From positions 1 to 64,000 of the forward strand of contig NQMI01000126.1 of NCBI GenBank assembly GCA_002270565.1: a stretch of DNA of 64,000 nucleotides, written 5' to 3'. The notes under the pieces were generated by a model. It had not been told where the DNA came from and did not search any database. It worked only from the letters and a program-made list of their open reading frames with translations. How positions within the stretch are numbered: position 1 is the first letter of the stretch; each line of letters opens with the position of its first letter. The stretch comes from Stenocarpella maydis. Taxonomy: Eukaryota; Ascomycota; Sordariomycetes; Diaporthales; Diaporthaceae. The position numbers were made by a program, and so were the translations under genes. Shown piece after piece: positions 50,401-61,422 of this stretch.

Positions 50401-53290
50401 ACCCGAAATTGCACAGCGCAAGAGGTGGTGCGCCAGGAATCTGAGTCAGCCAGGACACCGACATGGATAGGTTCATGCAAGGTCTTTGGTCAACGAGAAG
50501 GTCGGGGAGAGTTGGGTAGGTAGTATACAAGGCCAGGAGAGCGTCGAGTCGTCGACGGTCAAGGCTGGTGTTCTCTGGGACGGGGGTACCCGATTACACC
50601 CCCGAGGTGCCGAGGTGCCCCAGTAGCTCGGTCCTTGATTGGTGGAAGGAGGAGCTCGAATGCAGCACCCCGCCGGAGCTCTCCAGGCCAGCCAGCTGGG
50701 CAGCTGGGGTGGAGGAGGATGGGTGGACTGGAATTGGAGGTGGGGGAGGCGTTGGGGTCGGGTGTGTCACTCGGCCCTATTTTGTGGAGAGATGCTGGCT
50801 TGAGTAGCATCGCGACCTTCAACCTTCCGTCCGGCCCTCCCTCCCCGCTCTTTGCCTCCCTTCTCCTCACCCACCACCCACGCTGTCCACGATGGGCGAT
50901 GCCAAGCAGCATACACGCGGTGACAGTGCCAGGACACGATGAGATGAGAGGACAGCAGCAGGAACAGTGAGTGCATGGCTTGTGCCCTGGTGCCATCACA
51001 TCATGGCTGTTTTTACTCGACCATGCCGCCGAGCATGCGGGGCGACCACTTTCGAAGGCATGAGCGATCAAGCATGATAGGTGGGCCGACAAGTCCCGTT
51101 CGTCCCAAAACTAGGGTTCTCATGCAATGTCCCGGCAACCTTGCAGCCGTTTCGCGAACAGACTGGACGTTGACAAGCCTGCAGGCCTGCGTCTGCAGTA
51201 CGTATAGCCTTTTGCTGTGCACAGTAGTAGTGTACATGGGCCTTTCAGACCAAGTCTGTACTACAGCATACAGCATACCGTCAGGCGACCGTACGGAAGG
51301 AACAACCACGCCGCATCGCACCACAGGCAGGACCAGGGCCAGCCCAGAGGAATCGAGCAACCGCCTGCAGCATCGCTCCACCCCGGACCCAACCTGCCCA
51401 GAACCTTGTCTCCATTTTGGTGCCGGCAGGCTGGCGGGCTGAGCCTGGAAGGCCAGGACATTCCCCAGATCCGCCCGAACTCGACCCCCCGCTTCCAATC
51501 GCCGACAGCCTTCTCTCATTCCATCTTTCTCGATGCCGGTTCGCGCTCCCGTTCGCCTGTTGGTGCACGACACAGGTCAGCACAGCACAATATCGCAGCC
51601 AGGCACGCCAGCAACGAGCCAGACCGTCATGGAATACCAAAGACCTGCGGTGCTGCATAGGACCTGCACATGCGAGCACTCGCTTGACCGACGCAGTACG
51701 GGGGCGTGGGCCATCTCGTGAGCAGCGGCTTCTGGCCCCCCCTCTTCTCCTCTCGGGGGCCCCATAGGGAAAGTATTAAGGGGATCAGCCCAGGTACGTT
51801 TTGTTCTCGGCTTGATCTACCCCAGGTGTCCAGGTACCCCGTCTCTTAGTACGCCAGCCAGTCCAGTCCAATGACCCCCACCCTGCTCGACTTTTGCTTC
51901 GCTTTGGGCCCCGACAATGTTCTTCTCACATATGCCTGCTTGTGCTTGTACTGTACGAAGGGCTTGCGGTCCTCCTGGTCCGTACCATCGCCCATCCAGC
52001 TTAGATCGCGGGGTGCCCCAAGGGCGGCGAACCATGCTCTGCGCACCCTGCGGGCCATCATAATTCCTCTCACGCGCCCCTGACATAACTTGTTTGCCTA
52101 CCTACTTTGCTTCACATCTCCATTTTTTTTATTCTGGTATGGCAGCCACGTGTGCCCTGCCAGACACCACCATCGTCGCAACGCCAATCTTTCCCGGTCT
52201 TAATGCATAACTTCCCTTCCGTCTTCCTGCATACCATAGATTGCCTCGTCGAAATCCTGGCAAATCCGACACCGGTTTGGTCAGCCGGGCCATCACCACT
52301 GCGAGTCGCTCATGCTCCTGCTCATGCTCATGCGCAGAAGGCCCCTCCCCCTGCCGTGAGCTGTCCAGCTGCGCCTACGCAACCACCCCGGGATCATTGC
52401 TGCAGGCTTTACTCGCGAGTGCCATAGTCGCCAACAACCCGCCGCCTCTTGAACGCCCTCTGAGATCCCGCTCCGCCGTCTGTCACCCTTTCCAGCCCAA
52501 GGGCAAGCCTCTGGTCACGGTCCCCTGGGCCTTCTGCCGGGAACCTCTGGTGCGAGGGCTGTAGCTTTCGATCCTGGGAGACTCGGGAGCCCCAAGGGCA
52601 GGGCCATAGAAGTCGTCGCTGAAGACTGATCCTGTGGGACGAAGTAACCAAGATTCCCAGTCAATGTCACTGACGCCTCGCCCAAAATCTGGCACACCAG
52701 CATGCTCCTCGCCTTCCACCTTTAAACTTTCGGTATGTATAGATTCGCCTCTTATAGCACTACATCTGCGCTCTAGACCCGGCAGCATGTTCCACCTGCC
52801 CCCCTGTCCTCTGGGCCGCGGCCCTGACCTCCCCTTGACATTCCGGCTCTCTCCATCCGGAATTCGTGGTCGCTTGCTTGGCTCATATGCCTCGTCTTCG
52901 GCAGTAATGGTACTCACCCAGAAGAGCAGTCACACCCTTCCCGCACCACCATCCAACCCCAGACAATCTGTCCGCATGCTCGTCGTTCCGTTGCCCCAGA
53001 CTTGCATACGTGCGCTGACACGCCTACTCGGACAGTGTGACGCCTTCTCGTATTGATATACCAGATACAGTCAGTCACCTGGGTGTCACTGTAAATACTC
53101 TTCTGGTCCTGTTGACTCCTCAGACGTGGCCTCGACCTGATCAGCACCCAGACATTCCCGGAATAGCGGGGTCTTCGAGGCCTCGTAGAAAGTTTACTCT
53201 CTCGCTGTAGGCATCTTCAGCTCGAATTCCCATTTTGATCGCCGTACGTCAAACTCGACGCGAAAAGCGTTCACACGCACCACTTTCGAG
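44401..53290. other. long gene-free region upstream of xlnR/xyr1
   Basis: Almost 9 kb separate utp21 from the xylanase regulator. No frame here shows recognisable conserved sequence. The base composition is mixed: 44.4-45.7 kb is more AT-rich, the rest resembles genic DNA. The last 1-3 kb are CT/CCC-rich on the plus strand, which suits the promoter and long 5' leader of a regulatory gene. A minus-strand open stretch at 52483-52917 (144 codons, starting only at a GTG) includes EAYEPSKRPRIPDGE and may be chance or part of a spliced gene; it is not annotated as a gene. Confidence 0.55.
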
Positions 53291-56238
53291 ATGTTGTCCA
53301 ATCCTCTTCACCGATTCTCGCCATACCACTCCCTACCTTCCTCAACTCTCCTGTCTAATGGCCATGTTCCTCCAAGCCATATCCATCCCCCTGGACTGGA
53401 CGGGCTGTCCCAAGGATCTCACTACGCCCTCCAGCACCTCCAGCAACATGTAGGGGCACACAACCAACACCTGGTGCGGGCCGGTCCCCAGGGAAAACAC
53501 AGACAGCATCCCTATGGTTCTGGGGGGAGATCAGCAAGTGCCAGTGGCCCCGTACGGCGGAGGATATCACGCGCCTGCGATCAGTGCAACCAGCTTCGGA
53601 CCAAATGCGATGGCCAGCATCCTTGCGCCCACTGCATAGGTATGTTCACGAGCCTCCCTCGCCCGTTCACAACGCAGCCGGTGCGAGATGGGATTAACAA
53701 CGCACAGAATTTGGGCTCGGCTGCGAATACCAGCGGGAGCGGAAGAAGAGAGGCAAGGCCTCCCGGAAAGATCTCGCTCAGCAAGCTGCCGCCCAAGCAG
53801 CATCCCAGGCTGGCCGCAAATCTCCCGTGTCTGGGGCGGAGAACAACCAGCCTGATGAGCAAACGGGTTCGAAGCCAGAGGATGCCATGGCCTCAAATAT
53901 TAACAATGGCAGCGATGGGGACGATGAGGCAGGTTCTCGAAGAGGGGGAAGACTGGGGAGCTTGGAAAGCGAGCCGGATCTAGGAGGGCAGTCGTCCCAC
54001 ATCAACGGGCACCCAGGGGTGATGGAGCGGGACCATCTCGAAGACCAAGGCGCATTCGACCCGAGCAGCTATGCTGACATCCACCACCCGTACGATCGAC
54101 AGGCAATGAGTGTCCACATGATGAACCCAACAGCCCATCCTGTATACGGTGCGAACCAAGGCAGCATTTCGGCATACCCCAGCCTTCCATATGGCTTACA
54201 GAATCCGACAGGCTATACGCCTAACGCAGCTGCTTTCCGGATGGCGACTAGCCCTCTCAGTGCCTACCCTATGGCTGGTGACGGCCCGTCTCCCGGCTGG
54301 ATGAACATGTCATCTCCGCCGCAACAATACCAAACCCATGTACCTCCACAAAGCTACCAGGGCTCTCAGCTTCGATATCCAGTGTTGGAGCCTTTGGTTC
54401 CTCACCTCGAAACCATAATACCTCTACCACTCGCTTGCGACCTGATCGACCTGTACTTCTCGAGTTCGTCATCCGCACAAATGCACCCACACTCGCCATA
54501 CGTCTTAGGCTTCGTGTTTCGGAAGCGATCATTTTTGCATCCGTCAAAGCCTCGCAGGTGTCAGCCGGCTCTGCTCTCTAGCATGCTCTGGGTCGCTGCC
54601 CAAACGAGCGATGCCCCCTTCCTGACCAGCGTGCCTTCTGCTCGTGGCCGGATTTGCCAAAGGCTTTTGGAACTAACCGTCAGTCTTCTCAAGCCGCTCA
54701 TTCACACGCCATCAGGAGATTCGTCTCCCGTCGCCAGCCCCGGTGCCATTGATGGTGCTGCTCTTGGTGGCCTAGGTGTCGCACTACCTGGTACAATTAG
54801 TATGGAGGCCTTGACCAAAGAGACTGGCCCATTCGGTGCGGCAGGAACTCTCGACGACGTGGTAACATACATCCACCTGGCAACGGTCGTCTCAGCCAGC
54901 GAGTACAAGGGAGCCAGTCTCCGTTGGTGGAACGCGGCGTGGTCGCTTGCACGAGAGCTGAGGCTAGGCCGTGAGCTCCCCCAGTCAATGAGTGCCCCAG
55001 AGCGCGACAACGAAGGGTCAGAAGAACAGTCCGACGTGTCGGGGTTAATCACCGAGGAGGAGCGAGAAGAAAGGCGGCGCATCTGGTGGCTTGTTTATAT
55101 CGTCGACCGCCACCTGGCCCTTTGCTACAACCGGCCTCTCTTTTTGCTTGATATCGAATGCGATGGGCTCCTGCAGCCAATGGACGACACCGCGTTTCAG
55201 AATGGAGAATTTCAGCCACAGCCCTCGCCACTCACGGACCCCAGTGTGCTTGCGTCAGGCTCATCTGCATCGCAGTCCCAAACACGAGCCCGGGGCCCGT
55301 CGTTCGAATGTAACGGACATAGCATATACGGTTACTTCCTCCCACTGATGGCCATCTTGGGTGAAATTGTCGACCTCAACCACGCACGAAATCACCCTCG
55401 CTTTGGGGTCGGGTTTAGGTCAGCTCGTGAATGGGACGGGCAAGCGCTTGAGATCGAGCGCCACCTGCAGCTCTACGAGCAGAGCCTGAAGAAATTTGCA
55501 CAGCGCAGCCTGGGCACGCACAACTCGAGCACAGCAGACGAGGCAGAAGAGAACCACGCCGACAGCCTTGGCGCTGTGGACGCCGGCACGCCATCAGTGC
55601 ATTCCGTGCACAGTGCCCTGACGAGCGCTAGCAGGATGACAGAGTCGGAGATCCAGACGCGAATCGTCATGGCGTACGGGACGCACGTCATGCACGTGCT
55701 ACATATTCTTCTCACAGGAAAATGGGACCCAATAAACCTGCTGGACGACAACGACCTCTGGATCAGCTCTCAAGGATTTATAACCGCCACTGGACGCGCA
55801 GTCTCTGCAGCCGAGGCCATCAACCACATCCTCGAATACGACCCAGGGCTGGAGTTCATGCCGTTCTTCTTCGGCATTTACCTGTTGCAGGGCTCATTCC
55901 TGCTGCTGTTGATTGCCGACAAGCTGCAGAGCGAGGCGTCGCCGAGTGTCGTCCGGGCCTGCGAGACCATTGTCCGGGCTCACGAGGCTTCCGTGGTGAC
56001 ACTCAATACGGAGTACCAGGTAAGAACCAGCATTGCTCTGCTTCACAAGCATTGCTGCGCAAAAGCCAGGCTGCTGACTAGTCCATTTTTACAGCGGAAT
56101 TTCAGTAGGGTCATGCGCAGTGCTCTGGCGCAAGTCCGCGGCCGTGTGCCGGAGGACCTCGCGGAACAGCACCACCGAAGACGCGAGCTTCTATCTTTAT
56201 ATCGTTGGACCGGTGACGGGACTGGTTTAGCTTTATAA
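53291..56238 (+). CDS. Zn2Cys6 transcriptional activator of xylanase/cellulase genes, XlnR/Xyr1
   Basis: XlnR/Xyr1 is the nuclear activator of xylanase, many cellulase and D-xylose-use genes in filamentous fungi, binding GGCTAA-type sites. Exons 53291-53639, 53708-56019 and 56095-56238 give 934 residues, almost exactly the family length of about 940. Introns are 68 nt (GTATGT...CACAG) and 75 nt (GTAAGA...TTACAG). The binuclear cluster uses Cys96, 99, 106, 112, 115 and 122 within [15 protein letters not shown] and [19 protein letters not shown]; intron 1 interrupts it. Residues about 155-330 are low-complexity. The fungal-specific middle domain begins near 335 ([15 protein letters not shown]) and includes [20 protein letters not shown] near 565. 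The C-terminal activation region ends [17 protein letters not shown]. Intron 2 has a length divisible by three and no in-frame stop, so unspliced RNA would still encode a full protein with 25 extra residues. Confidence 0.97.
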
Positions 56239-57457
56239 AAACAATATCCGGGGTCTCTCTGCTACTTTCATCACCCCGTCGGAGACTGACGACGGCCACG
56301 CGTCGAGGGTGTGCACGATCAAAGGCGCGACTTTGAGGAAATCAAAACTGACTTGGCGGCAGGGGCGAGGCTTGTTTTTCATTTCTCTCTGTCCTCTTGA
56401 CTCTTAATTTTTGGATCTAGGTGGAACACAGCTGCTAGCGGGCATTGCTTGGGAGCTGATGAATTTATGGTACACACGAACTGGATTTCAGCAAGCGATG
56501 TGCGGGTGCGACTCGATGCAGATGATACCACGGGGTGCAAAAAAAAAAGGCCTACCTGTAGGAACGGCGCTACTGTATACTGTATGTACAGGGAGAAGTC
56601 CTGTAAATTGTGTAGATATCAAGGATGTGCTTTCATGATAAATTGGTTTTCTGGGTAAGTCTGCCACCATTATTAATCCTTTGTCCGGCCATGGACTTTT
56701 TGCACAGGCAGTACCACATGGTGATAAACTAACGTAGTCCCAGCGTACGTGAAAAGTTAGTTCAGAACCGGAACCACAGAGCGTATGACATCACTTTGAT
56801 AAATAGCAGTATCGTGAAAGACAACCTTTGAATAGTTGTTGAGTGAGTTATGTCGCATAATCAAGTTGTAACCACGGACCGTCACACCCATCCCCCAACG
56901 CGCGGTCTGTCCCCAGCAATCGGTCCGTTGACCAATCTTGGCGCATAATAGGCAGGATGGCTCAATCACTTCCTGTCCAGCTCTTATGGGCAGCGCCTGC
57001 CCCTCGTTACAGCAACAATGAGGGAGAAGACGGGGAGCCGTGCGTCCAAGGAGCACGCCCATACCTAGGCACCGTGTTCATTGCAGCAAGATACACTACA
57101 TTCCATGAGGTTTTCCTCAGAATATCCACAACCAAATGCGAAGTCTGTGTTGAGGACTCATGTTTTGGTATTGTTGACAAGCTGATGAATTGAAGATGGA
57201 TGGCACTACTTGCTATCGCTTTGGTCAATTTGGGTCAAAAGAGAAGGATTGTCTTTGGAAACTAAATCTGAAGGAATTTAGATGTGGTCAATTGGTGTTG
57301 GACAGAGGCATGCAAGTGTCGATTTCTCTCCTAGGGCCTAGATATGATGTTCTACATCCTATTCATCAGGGATGTAGTAATGACCGCTACCCCCCAAGTG
57401 ACCACTATTGCTTCCACGCTAACGAAGAAGGACCCCATAGCAAAGCCGCTAGATACA
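56239..57457. other. intergenic region between convergent genes
   Basis: About 1.2 kb between the 3' end of the XlnR gene and the 3' end of the membrane-protein gene. It is moderately AT-rich and shows no supported frame or RNA gene. A short palindromic patch (ACTGTATACTGTATGTACAG) lies near 56573-56592. Confidence 0.55.
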
Positions 57458-58494
57458 TCATTCTAACACAGCCGAGTAAATAGAAGCAATTACCAAACCT
57501 AGAATGTTGAAGACTAATAGAATCATGGGGTTATCCCAGTTTGGTCCTACAGTAATATGGATGTCCCAGCCGATGACTGGGTCCTGACTCGGGTAGTTCA
57601 GCATCTGCGTCAGCTTTTTTGGCGTACGATCCGTCCAAAAGCCAGTTGTATGCTGTCCTGGCTTAATAAGGGAGTGTAGCCACGGAATTCCCACAACTAG
57701 CCTTTTTACACTCGCTGGGTAGTATTTCAGGTTGTAGTGATAGTTCCTCTTGTCGACTTCTTCCTTTGGCGGTAGGCAAGAAGGCTGCAGTATCTCTGGA
57801 GCGAAGACCTCCTGAATCGGCACGATCTCAAACTACTTTCGGTCAGAGATAGCTGAGGGTGAGAGGGGGAACCAAGTACGCATAGACATGGGAAACAATT
57901 TGGACTTGCCATGACAAAATCGGCTGATTTCGGAATAAAGAATATATCATCACCGATCCACTTTACCAGCCACTGGAGTCTTAGAATTTCTAGCACGCGA
58001 ATCACTGACTTTTGCCCTCGATTCCACATCCGGTATATCCATTCCACTAGGATCTTTACAGCGGCTGGTGTTTCGGGATGGAAGCTCGGCTGGTAGCTCC
58101 GGCGCACTTCTACGTATGCTTCGCGAATCTTTTCGAATAACTTTTGGTTATCATCGCCCAAAGCTATTGAGACCTGCCGTGGTCCGAGGGGGACCTGTTC
58201 GAGTTGAGGAAGTCGTGGTCCGTCTATGCAGAGCAAGACGAATCGATCCGTCGTTTGAGGGCCTGTTGTTAAAGTATCTGTATTCTGCATCCCAGGGGAA
58301 TGGTCAGACGCTGCGTTTGGGTTATACCGAGACGTGAGTGTCGAGCTGGACATCGATGCAGGGTTACTGCTACTGCTCCCTTGTGTGTAGGGTTCTTGAG
58401 AGGCGTTGTTGGGGCTGGAAGTTGACCGAGGTTGGGCCGCACTGGCGGCTGCTCGTCTCAAAGTCCTGTTCGAGGTCCGCCGCTCCCCCGTCAT
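57458..58494 (-). CDS. uncharacterised fungal protein with C-terminal transmembrane helix
   Basis: Two exons fit: 58494-57880 and 57832-57458, around a 47-nt intron (GTACTT...AAGTAG), giving 329 residues. I chose the ATG at 58494; the frame stays open a further 12 codons upstream with no ATG, so an extra 5' exon is possible. The first 80 residues are Ser/Thr/Asn-rich and probably disordered. A folded part begins near TDRFVLLCIDGPRLP and includes EIRLQ-like hydrophobic and Trp-rich stretches (WIYRMWNRGQKS, RLQWLVKWIGDDIFF). Across the splice the sequence reads NCFPCLC then FEIVPIQEVFAPE. The protein ends with one hydrophobic helix (PMILLVFNILGLVIASIYSAV), suggesting a tail-anchored membrane protein. 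I do not recognise a named domain. The gene borders the transposon-rich right end. Confidence 0.75.
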
Positions 58495-58631
58495 AAAGTT
58501 CTTGTACGTCACAGTACATGAACTCTCCACATCCCTGCTGCACTCTTAGCTATGTTTCCTTGGGGGACTCTTTCGTGTGAGGTAGCGTACACAAGTCCAT
58601 GTAATCCTTTTATGGCCCGCTGGAGCTAGGC

Positions 58632-58775
58632 CCAGGAATTACCCACCCATGGGTACCCATGGGTACCCGTGCACGGACTTTGGGTCCAACTTTAAAAAAG
58701 GACCCAAATTACATAATCAATTACCCATGGGTACCCACGACCCATGGGTATTCCTATGGGTAATTTTATTAGGTG
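58632..58775. repeat. probable terminal/subterminal repeats of a hAT transposon
   Basis: A stretch beginning CAGGAATTACCCA carries at least four copies of the palindrome ACCCATGGGT or TACCCATGGGTA in both orientations within 140 bp. hAT elements commonly start with CA(G) and carry clustered short subterminal repeats that bind the transposase. The stretch lies just outside the hAT-like coding relic, on the side where the 3' end of its minus-strand gene would be. The opposite end and an 8-bp target duplication were not found. Confidence 0.55.
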
Positions 58776-59649
58776 GCAAGAAAGATTGATTTAATAGTAG
58801 ATTAACGCCTTAGATGTCCTAATCAGTGTCCTAATCATACATACCATATCTTTCAAGATCATTATAATCAATACTATTCCTTAACCTGCCCCGAGAAGAA
58901 CGCCCCTATATATAGGCTTTATCACCCTCATTATTAAGTCCTGCTTGGGATGCTAACTGGTATAGCTATTGGCTATTCCGGACCCTAGGCTGAGAAGGAT
59001 TGTGTTGGTCCCTTTGTTCTGCCTGCCGCTAAGTTCGAGCTACATTAACCTCCTAATTCATTCTGGTTTATATAGCATCAAGTTCCTCCACCGTAATAGA
59101 GGATATCTCATCCGTAAAATAATTGAATTAAAGCGTGCGTATATCGTGAAGTGTTTGCTAAGTCTTCTCAAGCCTTTCAATACAGTGAGTATTAAACTAA
59201 TAGTCTTCTAATTCCTAATAAAGCTTCTCTACCTCCTTATTATTTATATATAATACCAAGGAGGCTTTAATATTCTGAATAGTAAGACTATATTAATTGT
59301 TAGTAAAAAGATTATCTATAAAGCTCTATATACACTTAAGTATAGCTAAAGAGGGAAAGGCACTAAATATATCAGCAGCTATATTTACTAAATACAGAAA
59401 AGCCCGTTTATTAGTAGATTAAAATTCTAATATTATTTCACCTTGTGCTTTTGCTATCCTAATCTTAGTCCTAATCCTAAAAAATTATAGTAAATAGAAT
59501 AAGCTTACTAGTATTAAAGAACTTCTGTAGCTCCTGGTCTATCAACTGTATGTATGGCGTTGTGGTATCTTATAGCTTGGTTGGGCTGCTTAAGATTTCC
59601 TTAGCAAAGCTGCAGTGGAGAGTTAATAATGCTGTTATTCTGCAGGATG

Positions 59650-61235
59650 GGTATGGCCGGTAGTCTTAATATTTCAGCCTAAACTTTATCTTCAACCTAT
59701 TCCTAATCTATTTAGGTAAGCCATATATCTCGAATTGATCAAATCCTTCCCATTAATAGTTGTGCAAGCCTTCAGATGGTAGTAAAAGAAGGATGCTAAA
59801 GCCAAAAACCTCCTCTAAGTCAATAAACTTGTGAATATAGGTCTGGACTTTATTATATGCTGCTATAATACTAGAAAGGTATTATTCAGCTTGTTGATTG
59901 CCGGCCTGGAACTTAGCGAAGTAAAGCTGGCGGAAATCAGTTAATTATAAAAGAATAAAGCTAAAGCTAGGAAACACTGTATTAAGTAGGAATTCCATCT
60001 TACTTCCAAACTTAGCTGTAAGAAAGGAGATTAGAACCATATACTTAATAAGGCTGCCTAAGAGGTCCCATTCTTACGGTATAAATATGTAGCACTAAAG
60101 GCACTTATAATTACCCTTATCCTTTTCTATTTAAAGATATTCCTTAATAAAGGCAGCAATTATATACCTTAGTTTCCTTATACGAATAGCAATACCAGTG
60201 GTTAAGCTCCATCTTATACGAATATTAAGGGTTAGCTATAATAATTGCTAATTATTATCTTTATAATTAGTAGCTCCACACTATAACTCCTTAAACCAGG
60301 TCCTCTATTGGGTACTAATATTAATGTAAATAGCAAGCTAGTGAATTTAATTAATATTATTAGTATATAAAATGATTAGGATATAGATTAAAACAACTGC
60401 TTACTTGAAATAATACCCAACCACAGTCCTCTCTACCCTCATTTAATACTTAAAGAATTAAGGCTTCTAGGTCCTTTGGCCTGTACTGCTTGATCTTAGC
60501 CCTTATTTCAGCCCTTAGGATATTTATCTTGCTATAAAATGCCCCCTTGCCAAGTTATAGAGAGTAGCTAGCATAAGGAAGCTGGTATATAATAGGAATA
60601 TGCTGGTTGTAAGGCAACTTCCCATTAATTAACTATCTTATAATAACTGCAGAAAAGTTCTTTGCATTATCAGTAGTAATATAGAAGGTCTTTACTTCTA
60701 AGTTTAATGCTTTTAGTGTTTTAGCTGTGAGCTGCAATATAGTATTCCTATTGGAGGAGGAGTTATACTGCTTAATATCAATAAATATATAGCAAAGATT
60801 CTAGTTCTTATCCATAAATATAACAACTATACCCTATAAAGACTATTTAAGAGCTTTATAGGACTAGCTATTAACAACTAAGGAAACTTTAGCATTTGGA
60901 TGCTTCTATAAGAGTATTTGCTATATGCTCTCCTAAGCGAGATCACACAAAACCTTATATAAGGTTTTTATATCAAATCCTTTCTTACTAAATGGGTTGC
61001 TGATAGAGTATAGTCGTAGGAATGTGGGATCCTTACTTGTATTTATGCCTTTACCTAATACAATAAGCATTTTAATAAGATGCTCTTATTATTAATAAGA
61101 AAACTATGTAACAGTTGGGAGTAGAGCTATTTATAATATTGATTAGGATAATGATTAGAATAATGATTAGAATAAAACGATTATATAAGCATACTAGGTT
61201 ATTATATTTTAATTTCCAAAACTCTCTTAAGTTAG
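59650..61235 (-). mobile_element. RIP-mutated hAT-family transposase relic, copy A
   Basis: On the minus strand several frames joined across stops resemble a hAT transposase core: AKVSLVVNS, a stretch near VVIFMDKN, CYIFIDIKQYNSSSN, and near 60660-60690 ITTDNAKNFSAV, matching the catalytic-domain segment that reads 'TDNA.NN' in hAT elements. Many in-frame TAA and TAG codons prevent expression. The segment repeats at 61423-63008 with a constant offset of 1773 bp; the differences I compared in the first 200 bp are all C/T or G/A transitions, the signature of RIP. Family assignment rests on few motifs and is less certain than the repeat itself. Confidence 0.72.
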
Positions 61236-61296
61236 GCTCCACTATAGCTGCAGTATCCATATTATGGGAAGATGATAGCTAACTCTAAGCACCTGG

Positions 61297-61417
61297 GTTT
61301 AAACATTTTTGTTAAACGGAATCGCTCAGCAGGGCGTTGGTACTCCGTGCAAGGAGTTACCCTAGACTTCGTTGTAAGGAGTTACCCTAGACTTCCTAGC
61401 AAGGAGTTACCCTAGAC
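61297..61417 (+). repeat. repeat with three AAGGAGTTACCCTAGAC units, inverted partner of 829-950
   Basis: Three tandem copies of AAGGAGTTACCCTAGAC separated by TTC plus a few bases occupy 61349-61417, ending exactly at an N in the assembly. They are preceded by GGGTTTAAAC and CGCTCAGCA. The same order of elements occurs on the opposite strand at 829-950. The block is probably the end of a transposable element. Confidence 0.75.
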
Positions 61418-61418
61418 N
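61418..61418. other. single ambiguous base, probable assembly join
   Basis: The only N between 1 and 63000 falls exactly where the tandem AAGGAGTTACCCTAGAC units stop and the second transposon copy begins. It probably marks a contig join and not a real unknown base. Confidence 0.7.
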
Positions 61419-61422
61419 GATA

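Noticed and set aside
50027..51573. Three minus-strand frames of 167-186 codons upstream of xlnR/xyr1
   Set aside because: None shows conserved sequence; the region is pyrimidine-rich promoter-like DNA and the frames are low-complexity.
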